From Volucribacter psittacicida (GTDB taxonomy: Bacteria; Pseudomonadota; Gammaproteobacteria; Enterobacterales; Pasteurellaceae): a stretch of 64,000 bases of DNA. The stretch is taken from positions 531,744-595,743 of the forward strand of contig NZ_SMFT01000002.1 of NCBI RefSeq assembly GCF_004339025.1. Direction: 5' to 3'. The notes beneath the pieces are model-generated. The model saw nothing but the letters and a program-made list of their open reading frames with translations. It made no database searches and had not been told where the DNA came from. Position numbers and translations under genes: made by a program. Every line of letters begins with the position of its first letter. Positions within the stretch are counted from its first letter, which is position 1. This document shows positions 26,640 through 35,925 of the stretch, one piece after another.

Positions 26640-27656
26640 TTACTCCTTTTTAGTGATGAAATTTTGTTTAAACTTGATTAATTCATAACCTAAATTATGA
26701 TTGATAGTTTCCGCTATAATTTCTTGTAAGGGTTGTACTTCGTCCTGATGATAAACTTCCCTATATTTGAGTGGATCACCTAATCCACCTGTATTATTGG
26801 GGATAATTCCCCCTAGCCCTGGCGGAAAACGGTGTGCAGTCAAAACATCTTGAGCAGAAATATTTTTAATATTAGCAAATTCATCTTTAGTGCCTGTATC
26901 GCCAATGGGAATAATTTTTAAGCCGTCAGGGTGTCCATTAGGGATATTTACAAACATAGAACGGAAATTCCCTACCCCTTTTGAGCTTGTAATTTTGGCG
27001 GCAATTTCTTCTTCCATTTCCTCACTTAATTCAGGATCAGTAGAATATAAAATAAAGCCCATGTGTGCCCCATTACTAAAATAACGCCGTCTAAATCTTG
27101 TTGCATCAGAATTTAGTAAAGCTGATTGAAGACCGCCTACATAATCAGGCGAGCCATAAACCTGTTGCCAAGGGTCGTACATCTTTATAAAAATAATATC
27201 TTCTGGGGAATAATGATAAATATCATTATTTACGGTGTCATAAAGGGATTTTTTCATTAAATAGCTGTAACTACCGTCTTTTTTCACACGCAGATATAAG
27301 CTAGATAGCACGTGTAAACGAACCACTTTACCGAAACCATTACGGATTTTTAATAAAGCCACATCGCCAAATTGGATTAAGTTCAAGCATAATGCCCGCA
27401 TATCAATACGGCTTAATAATGATGAACCTTGATAACTGGCACTTACCATATTCGCCCGACTATGTAAAATTCCGCCATGTTGGGCATTTTGCTGGGGTAA
27501 TCTCGCCAAAGCAAAGCGATTAATTGGCGGCAAATAACAGTGATAATCCTGATCAACACTCAATCCCATATAATCTAACGCTGGGCTTGCGGTTTCGTTA
27601 TGCTCGGCAAAAGGGATAATAGAAAATTTAGCGGTTTGTTGTTTCTGTTTTTTCAT
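26640..27656 (-). CDS. Portal protein (P2 gpQ family)
   Basis: A 338-aa PBSX/P2-type portal forming the dodecameric DNA channel at one capsid vertex. The N-terminal ALDYMGLSVDQDYHCYLPPI, the central DIIFIKMYDPWQQVYGSPDYVGGLQSALLN-type block and RFPPGLGGIIPNNTGGLGDP are characteristic. It begins 3 nt after the terminase stop and is transcribed leftward with it, as in P2 and HP1. Confidence 0.94.
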   Translation of the reverse strand: MKKQKQQTAKFSIIPFAEHNETASPALDYMGLSVDQDYHCYLPPINRFALARLPQQNAQHGGILHSRANMVSASYQGSSLLSRIDMRALCLNLIQFGDVALLKIRNGFGKVVRLHVLSSLYLRVKKDGSYSYLMKKSLYDTVNNDIYHYSPEDIIFIKMYDPWQQVYGSPDYVGGLQSALLNSDATRFRRRYFSNGAHMGFILYSTDPELSEEMEEEIAAKITSSKGVGNFRSMFVNIPNGHPDGLKIIPIGDTGTKDEFANIKNISAQDVLTAHRFPPGLGGIIPNNTGGLGDPLKYREVYHQDEVQPLQEIIAETINHNLGYELIKFKQNFITKKE

Positions 27657-27659
27657 TGT

Positions 27660-29453
27660 TTAGATTCTCCAGCCACGTCTTTTACGTGGTTTATCTGTGA
27701 TTGGTTTATGGTTAATGGCATTGCAAATCGCCCAAAATACATCAGCGTGTTGTGTTTTTACGGTGCGATCCGCAACAAAGGTCGTGGCGGTACCTGATCT
27801 TGTTGTGGTTTGTTTAATCATTAAAAAGCTGGCCAAAATATCCTTTTCCTCGTTTGACCATTCAATTTTGTTATGTTCAACCAGATCATGTACTTTTAAT
27901 ACCATTGAGGTTTTAACATCAGGGCTATAATTAATGGGGGTAGCTTGTCGCCGCATAAATTCCCGAATGGTTTCATAAACCCCATAACCTACGCCCGTTG
28001 TATCAATACCTAAATAGGTAATATTATATTTTTCATTGATTTTCCTAATTTGTTCAGCTTGCCATTTGTAAGATAAGCCTTGCCACTGATGACGTTCTAG
28101 CACACGCCATTTTTCATTAGGTAAAACAGGCACGCCAATAATGACAAAACTCGCAGAATCGCTACTATGAGCAGGATCATAACCCGCCCAAACTTCACGA
28201 TGACCGAAAGGGCGAGCAGAATTGCGATCAAAATCTTTCCATTTCTCGGCATTAATGGCACATTTAAGCAACTGTTGGACATTAAAAATAGAATTGGCAT
28301 CATCAACCCAAACACACATATAAAGCTGATTAAAGGTGTGTTTGCTATAACGCAATTTGAGTTTATCAATATCAAATAATACACCTGCTCCGCCTTTTAA
28401 AGCGTCTTCAATGGTAATCACATATCGCCATTGCCCATCAGGACATAATCGCCCACCGTCTCTATATTCGTTAAAATGTGGAAAAACAATCTCTTTACGT
28501 TTTGGATCTGCATCTTTCCAAGTTTCGCCAGACCAAAAGCCATAAGACTCGTGAAATTTTGATGAGGGGGTAGAAAAATAGGTTTCTCGCCATTTTTTAT
28601 GTGTTGCCATAGCACTGGCTACATCATTAAAACGTTTAAAATCTCTGATCCACGCATATTCATCACCATAAACATGACCGCTATTACCCTGTGCAGTATT
28701 GGCATTTGTGGCTAAAAAGTGCAACTCCGCCCCATTGGATAAAATAATAGGATTGCCTTTTAATTCCACATTGAAATAGGCTTTAGCCATTTTAACAATG
28801 TAGTTTTTAAATATTTCTGATTGTCGTTTAGAGGCGGATAAAAAGATTTGATTATCGCCGCTAAAAATTGCATCTTCTAACGCTTCAAAAGCAAAATAGT
28901 AAGTTGCGCCTATTTGCCGACTTTTTAAAATATTACGGACATCTTGATGTTTATTGTTACGGCAAATAATTTGATATTCAAATAAAGAATCAATAAAGGG
29001 CTGAACCATTTCAGGCGTGATATGGGATATATCATTTTTAATTTTGCTTTTCTTACTGCGTTTCTTTTCTGTTGGTGCAGTTTCATCAATAATAAGCCCA
29101 TTATCCGCTTGTGTGAGTGATTGAGTTTTGGCTTGTTGGCTTGCTCGTTGCTTTTTATATTGAATATCCTTATCAATTAAGGCTTCTAATTCTTTGATTT
29201 CTTGATCGGTTTTATTTTCTCTATCTGTTAGAGTTAATATCCGCAAGGCGATCATTTCTTCAATACCGCCCTCGCTAATTAAATTACGCCAGTTATATTT
29301 TTCAGCCCAATAATAAATAGGACGTGCGGAATTAAGCCCTAACTCTTTCGCTATTTCCTTAGGGGTATATTTTTTTAAATACAAAAAGCGTGCCGAGTAA
29401 ATTATCTCGTCATCATATCGCTTGCTTTTTCTTATTCTTAATTTTGCGACCAT
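27660..29453 (-). CDS. Terminase large subunit, ATPase (P2 gpP family)
   Basis: A 597-aa packaging motor. A helix-turn-helix-like N-terminus (YTPKEIAKELGLNSARPIYYWAEKYNW) precedes a linker. The ATPase carries a Walker A-like SRQIGATY, Walker B VYGDEYAWI and a nuclease-like AGYDPAHSSDSASFVI region with DTTGVGYGVY. AGGG precedes the ATG. It is divergent from the capsid scaffold gene; the 215-bp gap holds a long inverted repeat. Confidence 0.94.
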   Translation of the reverse strand: MVAKLRIRKSKRYDDEIIYSARFLYLKKYTPKEIAKELGLNSARPIYYWAEKYNWRNLISEGGIEEMIALRILTLTDRENKTDQEIKELEALIDKDIQYKKQRASQQAKTQSLTQADNGLIIDETAPTEKKRSKKSKIKNDISHITPEMVQPFIDSLFEYQIICRNNKHQDVRNILKSRQIGATYYFAFEALEDAIFSGDNQIFLSASKRQSEIFKNYIVKMAKAYFNVELKGNPIILSNGAELHFLATNANTAQGNSGHVYGDEYAWIRDFKRFNDVASAMATHKKWRETYFSTPSSKFHESYGFWSGETWKDADPKRKEIVFPHFNEYRDGGRLCPDGQWRYVITIEDALKGGAGVLFDIDKLKLRYSKHTFNQLYMCVWVDDANSIFNVQQLLKCAINAEKWKDFDRNSARPFGHREVWAGYDPAHSSDSASFVIIGVPVLPNEKWRVLERHQWQGLSYKWQAEQIRKINEKYNITYLGIDTTGVGYGVYETIREFMRRQATPINYSPDVKTSMVLKVHDLVEHNKIEWSNEEKDILASFLMIKQTTTRSGTATTFVADRTVKTQHADVFWAICNAINHKPITDKPRKRRGWRI

Positions 29454-29539
29454 ATTCGCCCTTGTTTCTCTGTTTTTTAATTGGTTTAGGCGTATTTTGG
29501 CAATATCACAAGCAAATTTCTTATAGATAAATTCGGCTA

Positions 29540-29585
29540 TTTTCGGATATAGGGCAAATTTGGCTTATATCCGAAAATATCCGAA
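29540..29585. promoter_or_regulatory. Inverted repeat in the divergent late promoter region
   Basis: TTTTCGGATATA (29540-29551) and TATATCCGAAAA (29566-29577) are a perfect 12-bp inverted repeat with a 14-nt loop. A third half-site TATCCGAA (29578-29585) follows directly, and a weaker ATTCGGCTA precedes. Lying between the terminase and scaffold genes, it can serve two divergent late promoters. It is a candidate site for the Ogr-type activator. Confidence 0.6.
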
Positions 29586-29668
29586 TAAATGAGAATGATT
29601 TTATAAAAAATATCAGTAAAACTAACCGCACTTCTATTGATATTTAGCCATTTTGAGGATTTGAAACT

Positions 29669-30514
29669 GTGAATAAAAGTAAATTAAGAACCGATTTTAT
29701 TTGTGTAGCCACGTCAGGCTATAGCGTTGACGGTCGCCAAATTACCAGCCAAGAACTGCACGAAATGGCAAAAAATTATGATCCTAATTTTTATACCGCC
29801 AATTTGTGGCCCGATCATAAACGTTGGATAAACTTAGGGCAGGTATTGGAATTAAAAGCCGAAGACCAAGACAACGGCGAAACAAAACTTTATGCGGTGA
29901 TTAGTCCCTCTGAACATTTAATTAACTGGAATAAAGAGGGGCAATATTTATTTACCAGTGTAGAAATTGTGCCAAATTTCCGCAATAGCGGTGAAAATTA
30001 TCTTTTCGGTTTAGGTGTAACCGATACCCCTGCCAGTGTTGGCACAGATCAACTCAATTTTAATATTAAGATTCCACAGAACACGCTTATTTCTGAAAAT
30101 TTTCAAGTCAATTTTGGCTTAAAAAATGAGGAAGAACTTAATCAAGAACAGCGTTCATTTTTCAATGTATTAAAAGCCTTTTTTACTCAAAATCACTCTA
30201 ATAACGATAACAATAATAATGAGGAACAAACAATGAATGAAAAACAATTTAACCAGCTGATCGAGGCGGTAAATGGTTTAAGTAGCAAGATTGATCAATC
30301 CTTTTCAGCGAAACAAGCTGATGTAACGCCTGTACAGGAAACCGAACAAACCGCAGAAAAAGGCGTTGTTACGACTGAACAATTTAATCAGCTAATAGAA
30401 ACGGTTAAAAACTTAGAAAAACAGTTTAACCAAATGACCAAAGAAGTAACTGCTGTACCAAATGGCGAACCCGCAGTTACAAACACCAATAGATTTAACT
30501 TGAAAGGATTTTAA
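29669..30514 (+). CDS. Capsid scaffolding protein / protease (P2 gpO family)
   Basis: A 281-aa protein, GTG start with GAGG upstream. The N-terminal protease domain has TDFICVATSGYSVDGRQIT and LWPDHKRWINLGQV, and the LFTSVEIVPNF strand is followed by GLGVTDTPASVGTDQL. The C-terminal half is a Gln/Asn-rich coiled-coil scaffold with a repeated EQFNQLIE(A/T)V motif. GpO proteins guide capsid assembly and cleave capsid and scaffold during maturation. Confidence 0.92.
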   Translation: MNKSKLRTDFICVATSGYSVDGRQITSQELHEMAKNYDPNFYTANLWPDHKRWINLGQVLELKAEDQDNGETKLYAVISPSEHLINWNKEGQYLFTSVEIVPNFRNSGENYLFGLGVTDTPASVGTDQLNFNIKIPQNTLISENFQVNFGLKNEEELNQEQRSFFNVLKAFFTQNHSNNDNNNNEEQTMNEKQFNQLIEAVNGLSSKIDQSFSAKQADVTPVQETEQTAEKGVVTTEQFNQLIETVKNLEKQFNQMTKEVTAVPNGEPAVTNTNRFNLKGF

Positions 30515-30517
30515 ACA

Positions 30518-31528
30518 ATGAAAAATATCAAATTATTTTATGAATTAGTTGAAGATATTGCACAGGAATATAACAGCGATTCAAATTCTATTTTACGAGG
30601 TCAAAGTTTTTCACTTACTGTGCCACAAGCGGCACAATTAGGTGAAAATATTCAAAAGAAATCTGACTTTTTAAAACAGATTAATATGTTGACGGTTTCC
30701 CACTTAAAAGGCACTAAATTGTTAGGGGCAACCGAAAAAGGGATTACAGGACGAAAAGCAAGCGGACGTTATATTGCCACCTTAGAACATTCAGAACAAG
30801 GCTATGAATTATCCGAAACCGATTCAGGCGTTATTTTGCCTTGGGAAATTTTTGATACCTTTGCCACTTTCAAAGATAGACTTGTTGAACGTTATGGCGA
30901 ATATGTACAAACCCAAATTGCTTTGGATATGTTGCAAATTGGCTGGCATGGGCAAAGTGTTGCGGCTAATACCACAAAAGCCGATTTATCTGATGTAAAC
31001 AAAGGCTGGTTAAAACTCCTCGCCGAACAACGAGCGGCAAACTTCCTTACACAAGGAAAAGAAACAGGCAAAATTAAAATTTTTGGTGCTGGGGCTGACT
31101 ACGTCAATTTAGATGATCTCGCCTTTGACTTAAAACAAGGCTTAGATTTAAGACATCGTGATCGTAATGATTTGGTGTTCTTAGTGGGAGCGGATTTAGT
31201 GGGTAAAGAAACCAAACTTATCCAAAAACAACATGGCTTAACCCCAACGGAAAAAGCGGCGTTAGGTTCGCATAATTTAATGGGTAGCTTTGGCGGTATG
31301 CAAGCCATTATTCCGCCGAATTTCCCAGCTAAAGGTGCGGTAGTAACGACACTTAGCAACTTGAGTATTTATACCCAAGGGGAAAGCGTACGCCGAGCCA
31401 TTTATAACGATGAAGACCGCAAAGGTATTCGCAATTCTTACTATCGTCAAGAGGGCTATGTAGTTGAAGATCTTGGCTTAATGACCGCCATTGATCATAG
31501 CAAAGTGGAACTTGGCGATAGCGAATAA
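30518..31528 (+). CDS. Major capsid protein (P2 gpN family)
   Basis: A 336-aa HK97-fold capsid subunit. Family blocks include [19 protein letters not shown] near the N-terminus, [32 protein letters not shown] and the C-terminal [22 protein letters not shown]. It begins 3 nt after the scaffold gene. The N-terminal region before about residue 30 is probably trimmed by the GpO protease, as in P2. Confidence 0.95.
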   Translation: MKNIKLFYELVEDIAQEYNSDSNSILRGQSFSLTVPQAAQLGENIQKKSDFLKQINMLTVSHLKGTKLLGATEKGITGRKASGRYIATLEHSEQGYELSETDSGVILPWEIFDTFATFKDRLVERYGEYVQTQIALDMLQIGWHGQSVAANTTKADLSDVNKGWLKLLAEQRAANFLTQGKETGKIKIFGAGADYVNLDDLAFDLKQGLDLRHRDRNDLVFLVGADLVGKETKLIQKQHGLTPTEKAALGSHNLMGSFGGMQAIIPPNFPAKGAVVTTLSNLSIYTQGESVRRAIYNDEDRKGIRNSYYRQEGYVVEDLGLMTAIDHSKVELGDSE

Positions 31529-31539
31529 GGGGAAAAGGT

Positions 31540-32391
31540 ATGGTAATGCGTGAATTTCAAGCCAGAATGAAAGCATTAGAGCAAGTAGAGCAAATCAATA
31601 AGGCAAGCCAAGCGGAACAAGTCCAAATTATTCAGCAACAAAGTGGCGAGTATGAAACCTTGTTAATTGCCTTGCAGAATGATGTAAATCGTATTCGTGC
31701 ATTACCGACTTTTGAACAACGCAAAGAGGTTAAACGGCAAGAATTTCTACCGAAGTGGCTACCTTTTGTTGAACAATATTTAGCAGATAAACAGGTTTAT
31801 CAAAATGATTATTTCATTTACTGCATTATTTATCTTTTTGATGTGGGCGATTTTGATCGTGCATTGGCACTGGCAGAACAGGCGATTGAACAAAATCAAG
31901 CAATGCCTGATCGCTTTTCGTCAAATTTGCCTACCTTTGTGGCTGATCAGATTTACAAATGGGCAGACAAAACCGCCGCAGTGGGCTTATCCGTTGAACC
32001 ATATTTTAGCCAGACTTTGCAAAACGTGGCGACCCAGTGGAATTTGCATGAAGTGGTTACCGCAAAATGGCTAAAAATGGCGGCGGAATTATTATTGCGT
32101 AACCGAAACAAAGGGATAGTTAATGCCTCGGGTGTGATTGATTATGAACGCTTAATATTGGCAATTCAGCTATGCAATAAAGCCTTTCAGCTTAATCCTA
32201 AAATTGGGGTTAAAACAATGATTGAACGTTGCGTAATGCGATTAAATGCCCTTAGAAAAAAAGATAAAAGAATTCCCCCAGTGGCAGGACTTAGCTTTGA
32301 AAATGAGGCTATCAATTTTGATTTAATCATTGAAAAGTTACGCTCCTGCCCACCTAATCCGAATGAAAAGGACGGGCTAACAAATGTTTAA
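31540..32391 (+). CDS. Terminase small subunit / endonuclease (P2 gpM family)
   Basis: A 283-aa DNA-packaging endonuclease that cuts cos with the large subunit. It has a Gln-rich helical N-terminus, then LPKWLPFVEQYLADKQVYQNDY-like and IYLFDVGDFDRALALAEQAI blocks typical of gpM. A long helical C-terminus follows. It overlaps the next gene by 8 nt. Two ATGs (31540, 31546) are possible starts after AAGG. Confidence 0.9.
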   Translation: MVMREFQARMKALEQVEQINKASQAEQVQIIQQQSGEYETLLIALQNDVNRIRALPTFEQRKEVKRQEFLPKWLPFVEQYLADKQVYQNDYFIYCIIYLFDVGDFDRALALAEQAIEQNQAMPDRFSSNLPTFVADQIYKWADKTAAVGLSVEPYFSQTLQNVATQWNLHEVVTAKWLKMAAELLLRNRNKGIVNASGVIDYERLILAIQLCNKAFQLNPKIGVKTMIERCVMRLNALRKKDKRIPPVAGLSFENEAINFDLIIEKLRSCPPNPNEKDGLTNV

Positions 32392-32836
32392 TGGTCGCCA
32401 AACGGATTATGATGATACTGTAATTTTAAACAGTGGCTTTTGGTGTGATATTTCGGTAAGTGAGTTTCAGAAAACAAGGGCTATTCCCTTTAATATTCCT
32501 GATGAAATGGTTAAATCGGTATTAGTTTCCGCAATGCAAGGTGTTGAAATTGATTTAGCGGACGTGGCGAGCTTATACCAAAACAAAGGCTTAACGAAGG
32601 TAAGCGAAGTATCTAGCGTAATGATTAATAATGAAAATTATGCGGAAACTTTATACAAAAAAGCGGTATTTGCACGAGCTAAAGCCGATTTACTTAGCGA
32701 GTTTAATACGCTATCTGCCCGAGAAATTCACGAAAATAGAAAATATGCTGATGAACAGAAAAGTTTATTAGCCGAGGCAACTTTTGCCATTAGAACATTA
32801 AAGGGAAAGAAACGGAGTGCTGTATGGCTAATTTAG
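32384..32836 (+). CDS. Head completion / stabilisation protein (P2 gpL family)
   Basis: A 150-aa protein whose core INSGFWCDISVSEFQKTRAIP-like opening and the end segment ATFAIRTLKGKKRSAVWLI match gpL, which plugs filled heads. It overlaps the upstream terminase gene and the downstream tail completion gene, consistent with a tightly packed late operon. Confidence 0.87.
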   Translation: MFNGRQTDYDDTVILNSGFWCDISVSEFQKTRAIPFNIPDEMVKSVLVSAMQGVEIDLADVASLYQNKGLTKVSEVSSVMINNENYAETLYKKAVFARAKADLLSEFNTLSAREIHENRKYADEQKSLLAEATFAIRTLKGKKRSAVWLI

Positions 32837-33297
32837 AAAATGCAATGAAATATCAGCAACTCACGCAACATATTTTAACTAAGTTGCCAATCCGTTATAG
32901 AAATCATTTTTATAGCTGGATTGAAAATGGAAGTTTATTAAACCAGGGCAAGAATGTTACTGAACAAGGCGTAGAAATCGCTCATATTAAATATGATGCC
33001 GTATTATTTTTTGATGAATTTCCTTATCGTGAAATATCCGCAAGCTATTTAATGGCGATTATTCAGTTATGGCTCAATGATAATGACGAAATGCGAGATA
33101 TTTTAGATGAATATGAGATTAAATTTGAACTTGATATTGTTGATGAAAAAATCGCAGATTTAACCTTTACCATTGAATTTTTAGAAAAACTGACCGCACT
33201 TGAAGATGTACAAGGGAATTTATCAATCAATAATAAACCTTATCGCTTATCAGAAATAGAAATTTATATTGCTAATGATTTTAGTATGACTGATTAA
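32824..33297 (+). CDS. Tail completion protein (P2 gpR family)
   Basis: A 157-aa protein with an N-terminal helix and HILTKLPIRYRNHFYSWIENG, then an acidic DEFPYREISASYLMAIIQLWLND block of the gpR family involved in head-tail joining. It overlaps the gene before and lies 2 nt ahead of the gpS-like gene. Confidence 0.82.
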   Translation: MANLENAMKYQQLTQHILTKLPIRYRNHFYSWIENGSLLNQGKNVTEQGVEIAHIKYDAVLFFDEFPYREISASYLMAIIQLWLNDNDEMRDILDEYEIKFELDIVDEKIADLTFTIEFLEKLTALEDVQGNLSINNKPYRLSEIEIYIANDFSMTD

Positions 33298-33299
33298 TT

Positions 33300-34001
33300 A
33301 TGAATAAAAATATCGCTATGGAGTTAAATCCCAAAGATTTAAAAGCATTTTTAAGAGATTTAGAACTCTTATCTTTACCCCCTAAAAAGAAAAAAGAGAT
33401 ATTAATCAGATCATTGCAAATGATAAAGCGTGTTTCTGTTAGAAACACCACGAAACAGCAAGATCCAAGTGGTAAATCTTGGAAGAAAAGAAAAACTGGT
33501 ACAGCAAAAATGCTAAGGCGTATTGCTAAATTAGCAAACAGTCAGGCAGAAAATAAACAAGGTAAATTATTTTATAAAAACAAAAGAACGGGACAAATTG
33601 CCACAGAGCATCAAGAGGGTATAGATCATATTTTTAAAAAATCTGATTTTACTGGCAAAAATAAAGGCGGTTCAATGAAAGAACCTTGCACACTACGGCA
33701 AGCAAAAAAACTAAAAGATTTAGGTTATAGCGTTTCTGCTGGGGTAAATAAAAAAGGGATAAAGAAAAAACGCAAACCCAGTTTAAAAGAAATAAGAACA
33801 TCATTATCACGAGCGAAAGCCAGTTTAATTATTAGAAAATTAGAGGAAAGAAACGGGAAAAAACAAGGTAGGAATTTAACCGAGTGGATTATTCCCACTG
33901 AAAAACGCGCATTTTTAGATACAAGAGAAAAAGAAAATGCGGAAATTATCTTAAAAATTATTAATGAATTTCTTAATAAAAATAATAACAAGAGGAAATA
34001 A
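33300..34001 (+). CDS. Virion morphogenesis / tail completion protein (P2 gpS family)
   Basis: A very basic 233-aa protein. The N-terminal LKAFLRDLELLSLPPKKKKEILIRSL and SVRNTTKQQDPSGKSWKKRK match the phage virion morphogenesis family required for tail and head joining. A Lys-rich middle segment (KKGIKKKRKPSLKEI) is longer than in P2. It lies directly before the sheath gene. Confidence 0.85.
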   Translation: MNKNIAMELNPKDLKAFLRDLELLSLPPKKKKEILIRSLQMIKRVSVRNTTKQQDPSGKSWKKRKTGTAKMLRRIAKLANSQAENKQGKLFYKNKRTGQIATEHQEGIDHIFKKSDFTGKNKGGSMKEPCTLRQAKKLKDLGYSVSAGVNKKGIKKKRKPSLKEIRTSLSRAKASLIIRKLEERNGKKQGRNLTEWIIPTEKRAFLDTREKENAEIILKIINEFLNKNNNKRK

Positions 34002-34003
34002 AA

Positions 34004-35134
34004 ATGTTCCCAACCGTACAAATTAACTCACTGAACCAATTAAGTGGCGAAGTAAAAGAAATTGAACGTACAGCCCTATTTGTTGGGGTTGGTACGCATA
34101 ATGTTGGCAAAATTTTATCAGTATCGCCTGATAGCGATTTTGATCAAGTTTTCGGTAGTACCGAAACGGAATTAAAAACCTATGTGCGTTCTGCAATGCG
34201 TAATGCAGGGCAAAACTGGTTAGCCTATGTTTATATTCTTTCTCAAGATAACTATGACTTTCCCAAAGCGGTATTAGAAGCCAATAATGTGGGCTCTTTT
34301 GAATATGTTGTGAATACTTATACCACAGGCGTGGATAAAGCCAAAATCAATAAATTACAAAGTTTATATACCGATCTATTAACCAAATTTGGGCGGCGTA
34401 CCTTTGTGATTCAAGCCATTGAAAAAATCAATAATGATCAAACTAACGGCGAAAGCTGGGATAAATATATTCAACGTTTAACCACACTACAAAATACGGT
34501 GGTTGCGGATCATGTGATGTTAGTACCTTTGTTATTTGGTAATGAAGTGGGCGTGATTGCTGGGCGTTTAGCTAATCGTGCGGTATCTATTGCGGATAGC
34601 CCTGCCCGTGTACTGACTGGAGCATTATTAGATTTAGGTTCAGCCGAAAAACCGAAAGATAAAGACGGCGTAGAGTTGAATTTATCCCACTTAAAATCCT
34701 TAGAGCAAGCCCGTTATTCTGTGCCTATGTGGTATCCCGATTATGACGGCTACTATTGGGCGGACGGACGTATGCTTGACGTTGAGGGCGGAGATTTTCA
34801 ATGTGTGGAATATGTCCGAGTCGTGGATAAAGTAGCTCGCCGAGTGCGATTAAAAGCCATTGCAAAAATTGCGGATCGCTCGTTTAACTCAACCTTATCA
34901 AGCATTGAATATCATAAAAATTATTTTGCTGCTGTTATGCGAGAAATGAGCAAATCAACGACAGTCAATGGCAAGGATTTTCCAGGGGAATGTTATCCGC
35001 CAAGTGATGAATCTGTAGTGATTACTTGGGTTAATAAAACCACTGTAAAAATTTATATTACGGTTCGTCCGTATGATTGCCCGAAAGATATTAGTGTCAA
35101 TATTTTATTAGATTTAGAAACCTTGGGAGATTAG
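34004..35134 (+). CDS. Tail sheath protein (HP1/DUF2586 type)
   Basis: A 376-aa contractile sheath protein beginning MFPTVQINSLNQLSGEVKEI, which continues ERTALFVGVGT. The conserved YWADGRMLDVEGGDFQCVEYVRVVDK-type block and VRLKAIAKIADRSFNST are present. This HP1-type sheath (DUF2586) differs from the P2 FI sheath but occupies the same role. The tube gene follows after 3 nt. Confidence 0.9.
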   Translation: MFPTVQINSLNQLSGEVKEIERTALFVGVGTHNVGKILSVSPDSDFDQVFGSTETELKTYVRSAMRNAGQNWLAYVYILSQDNYDFPKAVLEANNVGSFEYVVNTYTTGVDKAKINKLQSLYTDLLTKFGRRTFVIQAIEKINNDQTNGESWDKYIQRLTTLQNTVVADHVMLVPLLFGNEVGVIAGRLANRAVSIADSPARVLTGALLDLGSAEKPKDKDGVELNLSHLKSLEQARYSVPMWYPDYDGYYWADGRMLDVEGGDFQCVEYVRVVDKVARRVRLKAIAKIADRSFNSTLSSIEYHKNYFAAVMREMSKSTTVNGKDFPGECYPPSDESVVITWVNKTTVKIYITVRPYDCPKDISVNILLDLETLGD

Positions 35135-35137
35135 AAA

Positions 35138-35593
35138 ATGGCTGAACGTATTAGCGGAATGAGTTTTGATTTTTATGTATTTGGTGCCCCAGTTCACGCC
35201 GAATCTGTAAGTTTAAGTATTACTGATAATTCAACAGTCGCACAAACAAGGGGTATTCCTGATGGTTGGGTATCGGGTGATGTTACTGCCGAGGGCGAAA
35301 TTGAATTAGATGCCAAAAACTTTCAAAAATTAACCCTTGCCGCCGCTACCGCTGGCAGTTATCGGGATATTCCTGAAGTGGATTTTGTCTTTTTTGCTCA
35401 ACGTGGCGGAGTACGGGATAAAGTAGAAAGTTTTGGTAATAAATTAGTGCTATCCGATATTTTAAATATTGATCCAAAAGGCGGCGCTAAATCAACCAAA
35501 AAAATTAAGTTTTTTGTAACTAGTCCTGATTTTGTGCGGATCAATGGTATTCCTTATTTATCCAATGACGATACAAGGGATTTAATCGGTTAG
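35138..35593 (+). CDS. Tail tube protein (HP1/DUF2597 type)
   Basis: A 151-aa protein with RISGMSFDFYVFGAPVHAES followed by a WVSGDVTAEGEIELDAKNF block and a FFAQRGGVRDKVESFGNKL region, as in DUF2597 tube proteins paired with DUF2586 sheaths. It is the last gene before a structured 86-bp gap and the lysis cassette. Confidence 0.9.
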   Translation: MAERISGMSFDFYVFGAPVHAESVSLSITDNSTVAQTRGIPDGWVSGDVTAEGEIELDAKNFQKLTLAAATAGSYRDIPEVDFVFFAQRGGVRDKVESFGNKLVLSDILNIDPKGGAKSTKKIKFFVTSPDFVRINGIPYLSNDDTRDLIG

Positions 35594-35603
35594 TAAACAG
35601 AAT

Positions 35604-35664
35604 TAGGGGAAGTCGAACACTACGCATAACAATAATAATAAATGGAAGAGCGACTTATCCCCTA
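35604..35664 (+). promoter_or_regulatory. Stem-loop just upstream of the holin gene
   Basis: TAGGGGAAGTCG (35604-35615) pairs with CGACTTATCCCCTA (35651-35664), a 12-bp stem with a 2-nt bulge and a 35-nt loop. It ends 15 nt before the holin ATG and just ahead of its AAGGA. It could attenuate late transcription or delay lysis gene translation. Confidence 0.5.
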
Positions 35665-35679
35665 TCTTAAGGATAAAAA

Positions 35680-35925
35680 ATGTTTAAAGACTCAAGTACC
35701 CAAAGTTATTTATGGTCAATTATTACCAGTATTTTAGCTTGGTTTTCTGACCATCAAAATTTGATGATTCTTAGTTTGGCCTTAGGGGTGGTTACCTCAG
35801 TGGTTAATTTATACAACCGTAATGAAGAACGCAAAATCAAGCAACGTGAACAACAGCGAGCCGAAGAATTACACGCTATTAAAATGGCTCGTTTAAAACA
35901 AGGGCTAGAAGATGAAACTCACTAA
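35680..35925 (+). CDS. hol: Holin
   Basis: An 81-aa membrane protein. One strong hydrophobic segment (about residues 28-45, LMILSLALGVVTSVVNLY) follows a weaker amphipathic one (residues 9-23). A highly charged C-terminal tail (RNEERKIKQREQQRAEEL) completes the typical holin charge layout. It overlaps the endolysin start by 14 nt. In HP1-like phages this holin depolarises the membrane and activates the SAR endolysin. Confidence 0.85.
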   Translation: MFKDSSTQSYLWSIITSILAWFSDHQNLMILSLALGVVTSVVNLYNRNEERKIKQREQQRAEELHAIKMARLKQGLEDETH

